Shown here: piece by piece, positions 1-6,927 of the stretch
Layout of the letters: each line of letters opens with the position of its first letter
Numbering within the stretch: the first letter of the stretch is position 1
Assembly: GCA_021204375.1 (NCBI GenBank)
Contig: JAJPZL010000154.1
Location: forward strand, 1-6,927
Length of the DNA: 6,927 bases
Direction of reading: 5' to 3'
DNA from: Bacteroides sp.
GTDB taxonomy: Bacteria > Bacteroidota > Bacteroidia > Bacteroidales > Bacteroidaceae
The notes under the pieces: model-generated
Database searches by the model: none
What the model was told of the DNA's origin: nothing
Seen by the model: only the letters and a program-made list of their open reading frames with translations
Made by a program: the position numbers and the translations under genes

Positions 1-212
1 ACCTTATTTACACAAAAAACATATACTATGAACATTATTGCTTCAAGAATGATAGATGATAGTATTTTCTTATTTTTTATTCCTATGTAGAAGAAATGAT
101 AGAGTATTTCTCCTTCTCTCCTTACAGAGATTATACCCATCTGTACCAGGTACTCGGGAAATACAACTATCTTTCAGCTATTCAAGAGGGAAGCTCTATT
201 ATAAAAAACAAA

Positions 213-235
213 AAAAGTAGGTGTAACCCACTTTT
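213..235. terminator. Terminator-like hairpin upstream of guaA
   Basis: An imperfect stem is visible: AAAAGT-A-GGT (213-222) pairs with ACC-C-ACTTTT (226-235) across a 3-nt loop, with one A/C mismatch. Read rightward it has only a short T run (TTTTCT). Read leftward it is followed by a long T-rich tract (complement of 199-216), so the leftward signal is stronger although no leftward gene is seen. It may close an unseen upstream transcript and insulate guaA. No function is proven. Confidence 0.4.
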
Positions 236-263
236 CTGCAATAGATAACTCTAATATTTTGTG

Positions 264-271
264 TACTTTTG
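264..271 (+). promoter_or_regulatory. Probable guaA promoter, -7 element
   Basis: TACTTTTG matches the Bacteroidetes sigma-ABfr -7 consensus TAnnTTTG exactly. It sits 30 nt upstream of the guaA ATG, so a start of transcription around 277-279 would leave a leader of roughly 24 nt. No good TTTG-type -33 box is visible at the expected spacing, so the call rests on the -7 match and its position. No riboswitch-like structure fits between it and the gene. Confidence 0.5.
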
Positions 272-301
272 CGCCAGATTATAAATTGACGATATAAGAG
301 T

Positions 302-1825
302 ATGCAGGAAAAGATTATTATTCTCGATTTCGGCTCACAAACTACACAACTGATCGGGCGCCGGGTACGTGAAATGGACACTTATTGTGAAATTGTTCCT
401 TATAACAAATTTCCCAAAGAGGATAAAAGCATTAAAGGGGTGATCCTTTCGGGAAGTCCTTTCTCCGTATATGATGAGAATACGTTCAAAGCCGATCTGG
501 CAGAGATACGGGGAAACTATCCGGTATTGGGTATCTGTTACGGAGCACAGTTCATGGCCTATTCCAACGGGGGCAATGTAGAGCCTGCCGGAACGCGTGA
601 ATACGGACGTGCACACCTGACCTCTTTCGATAAAGAGAATCCGCTGCTGAAAGGAGTACGCGAGAACTCGCAGGTGTGGATGAGCCACGGGGATACCATC
701 ACTGCTATTCCTGCCGGCTTTACAAAGATCGCTTCGACCGATAAGGTAGAGGTGGCTGCTTACCAGGTAGAGAATGAACAGACCTGGGGGGTACAGTTCC
801 ATCCAGAAGTGTTCCACAATGAAGATGGTACCCAAATCCTGAAAAACTTTGTGGTGGGTATTTGTGGTTGCAAACAGGATTGGAGCCCGGCCTCTTTTAT
901 TGAAACAATCGTTAAAGAGCTGAAAGAGCAGCTGGGGGATGATAAAGTGGTATTGGCCCTTTCAGGAGGGGTAGACTCTTCGGTAGCTGCTGTGCTGTTG
1001 AACAGAGCGGTGGGCAAGAACCTGACCTGTGTCTTTGTAGACCATGGGCTTCTGCGTAAGAATGAGTTTGAAAATGTAATGCGTGATTACGAGCACCTGG
1101 GGCTCAATGTGATCGGTGTGAACGCCAAAGATAAATTTTACAGGGAACTGGCCGGGGTAAGCGATCCGGAAATGAAACGGAAGATCATCGGCAAAGGATT
1201 TATCGATGTATTTGACCAGGAGGCTCACAAACTAAAAGATGTAAAGTGGCTGGCTCAGGGTACTATTTACCCGGATGTGATCGAGTCGCTTTCCATTACA
1301 GGTACGGTGATCAAAAGCCATCATAATGTAGGGGGGCTTCCGGAGAAGATGAACCTGAAATTATGCGAACCACTGCGCCTCCTCTTCAAGGATGAAGTAA
1401 GACGGGTAGGCCGCGAACTGGGTATGATGGAGCATCTGATCTCCCGTCAACCCTTCCCGGGACCGGGACTGGCGGTACGGATCCTGGGGGATATTACTCC
1501 GGAAAAGGTACGGATCCTCCAGGATGCCGATGATATCTTTATCCAGGGATTGCGTGACTGGGGATTGTACGATAAGGTATGGCAGGCAGGGGTGATCCTA
1601 CTGCCGGTACAGAGTGTAGGGGTAATGGGTGACGAACGTACCTATGAGAATGCGGTAGCGCTGAGAGCGGTTACCTCTACCGACGCTATGACAGCCGACT
1701 GGGCTCATTTACCGTATAAATTTCTGGGTAAGATGTCGAACGATATCATTAATAAGGTAAAAGGGGTAAATCGTGTAACATATGATATATCTTCGAAACC
1801 TCCTGCAACCATTGAATGGGAATAA
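302..1825 (+). CDS. guaA: GMP synthase (glutamine-hydrolysing)
   Basis: Converts XMP, ATP and glutamine to GMP, AMP, diphosphate and glutamate in the cytoplasm, the last step of de novo guanine nucleotide synthesis. The 507-residue protein has the full bacterial architecture. A class I glutamine amidotransferase domain (about 3-190) carries the nucleophile Cys79 in GICYGAQ and His167/Glu169 in QFHPEV. An ATP pyrophosphatase domain follows with the P-loop SGGVDSS at 221-227. The C-terminal dimerisation and XMP-binding domain (about 385-507) contains [12 protein letters not shown] and ends in the family-typical [10 protein letters not shown]. Length and all key residues are normal, so it should be active. 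The start is the ATG at 302; the purine-rich TAAGAG lies just upstream and the protein begins directly with the conserved [10 protein letters not shown] strand. It appears monocistronic, with its own promoter and a hairpin 28 nt past the stop codon. Confidence 0.98.
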   Translation: MQEKIIILDFGSQTTQLIGRRVREMDTYCEIVPYNKFPKEDKSIKGVILSGSPFSVYDENTFKADLAEIRGNYPVLGICYGAQFMAYSNGGNVEPAGTREYGRAHLTSFDKENPLLKGVRENSQVWMSHGDTITAIPAGFTKIASTDKVEVAAYQVENEQTWGVQFHPEVFHNEDGTQILKNFVVGICGCKQDWSPASFIETIVKELKEQLGDDKVVLALSGGVDSSVAAVLLNRAVGKNLTCVFVDHGLLRKNEFENVMRDYEHLGLNVIGVNAKDKFYRELAGVSDPEMKRKIIGKGFIDVFDQEAHKLKDVKWLAQGTIYPDVIESLSITGTVIKSHHNVGGLPEKMNLKLCEPLRLLFKDEVRRVGRELGMMEHLISRQPFPGPGLAVRILGDITPEKVRILQDADDIFIQGLRDWGLYDKVWQAGVILLPVQSVGVMGDERTYENAVALRAVTSTDAMTADWAHLPYKFLGKMSNDIINKVKGVNRVTYDISSKPPATIEWE

Positions 1826-1853
1826 CCAAAAGAGAGAGAACAACGAACGATAA

Positions 1854-1892
1854 AAAAAGAGTCAGCCCGGAAATTCCAGACTGACTCTTTTT
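1854..1892. terminator. Bidirectional intrinsic terminator after guaA
   Basis: A perfect 12-bp stem, AAAAAGAGTCAG (1854-1865) with CTGACTCTTTTT (1881-1892), encloses a 15-nt loop. T runs flank it on the 3' side in both directions. It lies 28 nt past the guaA stop. Its right arm also overlaps the stop codon of the minus-strand remnant at 1891-2142, so it would terminate both convergent transcripts. Confidence 0.85.
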
Positions 1893-2142
1893 ATATTTTC
1901 AACGTTTTAAAGATCCGTTCCTTGAGCTCTGCTATCTCAGGAGGAACAAGATCTGTAACCACATCTTCCGAAGCAAACAGGATAGCCATCGCTTCGGTGG
2001 CCCGTTTCTCTAAATAAGGATATATCTTAAAAAGAGTTTCTCACCGGGAGACTGCCTCATCGGTCCTCTCAAAGACATAACTGATAAAATCGTTATCCTT
2101 TAAAAAATTCTCCACTTTATAATGTATTAGTTCGCGTTCCAC
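1891..2142 (-). pseudogene. FecR-like anti-sigma N-terminal remnant, in-frame TGA
   Basis: The reverse complement reads as one frame of 83 sense codons from a GTG at 2142-2140 to a TAA at 1893-1891, interrupted by a single TGA (plus-strand TCA, 2041-2043) at codon 34. The part before the stop includes VENFLKDNDFISYVFERTDE and ends in AVSR. The part after it reads ETLFKIYPYLEKRATEAMAI and ends in PPEIAELKERIFKTLKI. The helical pattern (FLKDDxFIxYV, then a Trp, then a HPE-like segment, then ELKxRIF) resembles the cytoplasmic N-terminal domain of FecR-family anti-sigma factors of Bacteroidetes. The TGA sits where a conserved Trp (TGG) would be expected. There is no membrane segment or periplasmic FecR domain after codon 83, so even the repaired frame is truncated. 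A nearby ATG (2144-2142) is out of frame. The family assignment is by eye; a small stand-alone protein of another family is possible. It converges on guaA and shares its terminator. Confidence 0.5.
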
Positions 2143-2201
2143 ATTCTATTGATTCTATTAATAAGACTCTTCATTTTGAACTTTGTACTCAAATCCGTAC
2201 A

Positions 2202-2236
2202 CTGTTTTCTACCTATGATCCTTCAGTAGAAAACAG
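2202..2236. repeat. Perfect 11-bp inverted repeat
   Basis: CTGTTTTCTAC (2202-2212) and GTAGAAAACAG (2226-2236) are exact reverse complements separated by 13 nt. Neither side is followed by a T run, so it is not a standard intrinsic terminator. It could be an RNA hairpin, a protein-binding palindrome, or part of a dispersed element. No neighbouring feature explains it. Confidence 0.6.
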
Positions 2237-2306
2237 CCGGAACACCGGCAGATCCAAAGGAAAGCACTACACAGCATTGTAAATCAATGATTTTACTTAG
2301 AGGAAG

Positions 2307-2344
2307 GAACTCTTTACCAGCCAAACGAACTGCTTTACCGGCCA
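2307..2344. repeat. Near-perfect direct duplication of 17-18 nt
   Basis: GAACTCTTTACCAGCCA (2307-2323) is repeated as GAACTGCTTTACCGGCCA (2327-2344), differing by one inserted G and one A/G change. On the minus strand it encodes the doubled LAGK in the frame described at 2127-2390. It looks like a small local duplication. Confidence 0.6.
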
Positions 2345-2472
2345 GGGGAGATGCCTCAGTTTTAATATTTTTATAGGAGTAAAAGTGTTTTTAGCGGAGA
2401 AAATATCCTTGATTCCTTATAAACCCATTCCCGGACCAGAAAATTTAATCTTATAATTATTAAATTGCAGGC

Positions 2473-3297
2473 ATGAAAAAAGAGAGATCGGCCTCCCGTC
2501 GGTTTATATTGGGTACCGGCAATGCCATGGTTACTCATTGCTATAATACCTGTTTCGCCATAGAATCCGGCAAAGAGTACTTTCTTACAGATGCCGGGGG
2601 AGGGAACGGAATATTAGTGCAACTCGAAAAAGCAGCGATCCCCTTTCCTGCTATACGGCACATGTTTGTGACCCACGGCCATACCGATCATGTAATGGGA
2701 GTAGTGTGGATATACCGGAAAATAGCCTCTATGATGAACAGTGGAAAATACCCGGGCGACTTTACCATCTACTGTCACCAGGAAGTAAAGCAGATCATCA
2801 CGACTATGTGCGAAATGATGCTTGGAAGGAAGTTACTTAAATTCCTGGACAACCGTATCCGGATCGGAATAGTTAAAGATGGAGATAAATTACAACTATC
2901 CGGAATGGAAGTTACCGTGTTTGATATTCATTCCACCAAAATGAAACAATTTGGCTACCAGGCTCTTCTGACTAACGGACAAAAATTGGTCTGCCTGGGG
3001 GATGAGCCTTACCACGAATCGACCCGGCAATATGCAGAAGGGTGTGACTGGTTACTGTCGGAAGCCTTTTGCCTCTATAGCGAACGGGAAAAATTCAAAC
3101 CTTACGAAAAACATCACAGCACTGCACTGGATGCCGGTAGGGATGCAGAGTAACTGGGAGTAAAGAATCTGATCCTTTACCATACGGAAGAGAGCCATCT
3201 ACCGGAGCGGAAAAAGCTATATACGGAAGAAGCCCGACAAACTTTTTCGGGAAATATTTACGTACCGGATGACCTGGAGGTAATTACTTTAGAATAA
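2473..3297 (+). pseudogene. RNase Z-like MBL-fold metallo-hydrolase, in-frame stop
   Basis: A metallo-beta-lactamase-fold hydrolase related to the RNase Z group; its substrate is unknown. From the ATG at 2473 (AGG at 2469-2471 just upstream) the frame runs 226 codons to a TAA at 3151-3153. It then continues in the same frame for 47 sense codons to a TAA at 3295-3297, so the repaired protein would have 274 residues. The N-terminus has LGTGNAM (14-20) and DAGGGNG (40-46), followed by the metal motif HGHTDH (68-73). Later candidate ligands are His153 (DIHSTK) and Asp177 (LGDEPYHES). KHHST (213-217) matches the GHST motif of RNase Z. Beyond the stop, NLILYHTEE (232-240) matches the RNase Z strand carrying the last metal ligand, here His237. 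The 226-residue product therefore lacks a ligand and the final strand, and is probably inactive unless the stop is misread or a sequencing error. The TAA replaces a residue in a helix where Glu, Gln or Lys would be one base change away. Confidence 0.85.
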
Positions 3298-3342
3298 AAG
3301 AATTCCCGGATTGTTTGTTGTAAATCAATCCGGGAATTCTTT
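3297..3342. terminator. Strong bidirectional hairpin after the MBL gene
   Basis: A perfect 17-bp stem, AAAGAATTCCCGGATTG (3297-3313) with its reverse complement (3326-3342), spans a 12-nt loop. Its first base is the last base of the hydrolase TAA at 3295-3297. Rightward, the arm ends in only TTT before GCGC; leftward it reads CTTTTATT, so termination should be good leftward and fair rightward. It also follows the minus-strand remnant ending at 3355, which fits a terminator shared by convergent units. Confidence 0.8.
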
Positions 3343-3354
3343 GCGCATGAAAAT

Positions 3355-3534
3355 TCAATTCATAGCCTGGCAATACTCCTGGAGTTCAGCTAGCCGGCAA
3401 AGAGTACGTATTCATTCGATCGGTTCATCAAATCGGGAAGCGACTTCGTTCCTTATAGGTTCCTGGTCCCATAATGGTAAACAGGCTATTATTACTCCCG
3501 ATTATAAAACAGGCAAAAAGCCTAACATTCTCAT
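3355..3534 (-). pseudogene. Unrecognised minus-strand coding remnant with two in-frame stops
   Basis: The gap between the metallo-hydrolase and the beta-galactosidase is about 310 nt. Read on the minus strand, one frame gives MRMLGFLPVL, a TAA (3504-3502), then a 28-codon segment containing LPLWDQEPIRNEVASRFDE and ending in PIE. A TGA follows (3414-3412), then IRTLCRLAELQEYCQAMN and a TGA (3357-3355), 12 nt before the strong hairpin. The composition and the terminator position look like the 3' end of a former gene. I recognise no family, and no start or upstream part was found; the upstream side runs into the beta-galactosidase terminator. A plus-strand open frame also covers this stretch but has no motifs and continues antisense into the beta-galactosidase gene. 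Confidence 0.35.
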
Positions 3535-3549
3535 TCTAAAAAGGTTACT

Positions 3550-3579
3550 AAAAAACAAGGTATTTACAACTGAACACCT
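3550..3579 (-). terminator. Likely terminator of the beta-galactosidase gene
   Basis: On the minus strand AGGTGTT (3579-3573) pairs with AATACCT (3564-3558), seven pairs including one G-U, around an 8-nt loop. A T run follows (TTGTTTTTT, complement of 3550-3557). It lies 28 nt past the stop codon at 3609-3607. The stem is weak, but the tract and position are typical. Confidence 0.5.
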
Positions 3580-3606
3580 GGTACGATTTCGGACTTCTGA
3601 TCTTTT

Positions 3607-6900
<3,294 letters not shown>

Positions 6901-6927
6901 TCAAAGTGCCCTCTTTTGATATTACTC

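Larger units (their letters stand above)
1..301. other. Intergenic region upstream of guaA
   Basis: AT-rich stretch without a convincing gene. The longest plus-strand frame with an ATG (96-248, 50 codons) has no recognisable motif, runs through an A-tract and a terminator-like hairpin, and is not called. What can be supported is a hairpin at 213-235 and a Bacteroidetes-type promoter element at 264-271, both listed separately. Any gene to the left ends outside the window or cannot be recognised here. Confidence 0.6.
2127..2390 (-). other. Stop-poor unrecognised minus-strand frame
   Basis: The gap between the FecR-like remnant and the metallo-hydrolase has no intact gene. One minus-strand frame stays open for 55 codons (2390-2226), then has a TGA (plus-strand TCA, 2223-2225), then 31 more sense codons to a TAA (2129-2127). 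The first part contains SPLAGKAVRLAGKEFLPL and ends in FGSAGVPAVFY. No start codon precedes that part; an ATG at 2174-2172 begins a 15-codon tail, MKSLINRINRMWNAN. I recognise no family. It could be a decayed small gene or a piece of a repeated intergenic element that happens to read open. No good promoter for the downstream plus-strand gene was found here. Confidence 0.3.

Noticed and set aside
96..248. 50-codon plus-strand ORF (MIEYFSFSPYRDY...) upstream of guaA
   Set aside because: No motif or convincing ribosome binding context, runs through an A-tract and a terminator-like hairpin, and ends just before the guaA promoter element. Open by chance is more likely.
335..1228. Minus-strand open frames across guaA
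   Set aside because: Shadows of the conserved GMP synthase gene with no motifs of their own.
1891..3414. TGA recoded as Trp (alternative code) to explain the broken frames
   Set aside because: guaA and the beta-galactosidase gene use TGG for Trp, contain no internal TGA and end in TAA. One damaged frame also contains TAA, and only one of the TGAs falls where Trp is expected. Ordinary nonsense mutation is simpler.
3490..3530. AGGC-AAAAA-GCCT mini-hairpin as a terminator
   Set aside because: Only four base pairs, and it lies inside the possible coding remnant; too weak to call.

Overview
The window looks like a chromosomal segment from a member of the Bacteroidales, probably Bacteroides, Parabacteroides or a close relative. 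Three things suggest this: a GMP synthetase of the type I associate with that group, a secreted LacZ-type family 2 beta-galactosidase with a Sec signal peptide (a common Bacteroidetes arrangement), and a good Bacteroidetes-type -7 element (TAnnTTTG) ahead of guaA. The genus is inference.

Layout. Positions 1-301 hold no convincing gene, only a terminator-like hairpin and the probable guaA promoter. guaA (302-1825, +) is intact and ends in a strong bidirectional hairpin. From about 1891 to 3534 lies a stretch of damaged reading frames. On the minus strand there is a short FecR-N-terminus-like frame broken by an in-frame TGA, then a stop-poor, unrecognised minus-strand frame with a small internal duplication and an 11-bp inverted repeat. 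On the plus strand there is an RNase Z-like metallo-beta-lactamase-fold hydrolase cut by an in-frame TAA just before its last predicted metal ligand. Past a 17-bp perfect hairpin there is another unrecognised minus-strand remnant with two internal stops. The rest of the window is an intact minus-strand beta-galactosidase (3607-6822) with its own likely terminator.

How the genes relate. guaA is a single housekeeping transcription unit for guanine nucleotide synthesis. The beta-galactosidase is an exported sugar hydrolase, and no SusC/SusD, sulfatase or regulator gene is visible beside it. The damaged genes between them share no obvious pathway. The best reading is a neutral or decaying interval between two functional genes, with convergent gene remnants sharing bidirectional terminators. 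I found no CRISPR array, tRNA, rRNA, insertion sequence or convincing new system. The items most worth checking are the in-frame stops and the possible dispersed repeat at 2127-2390.
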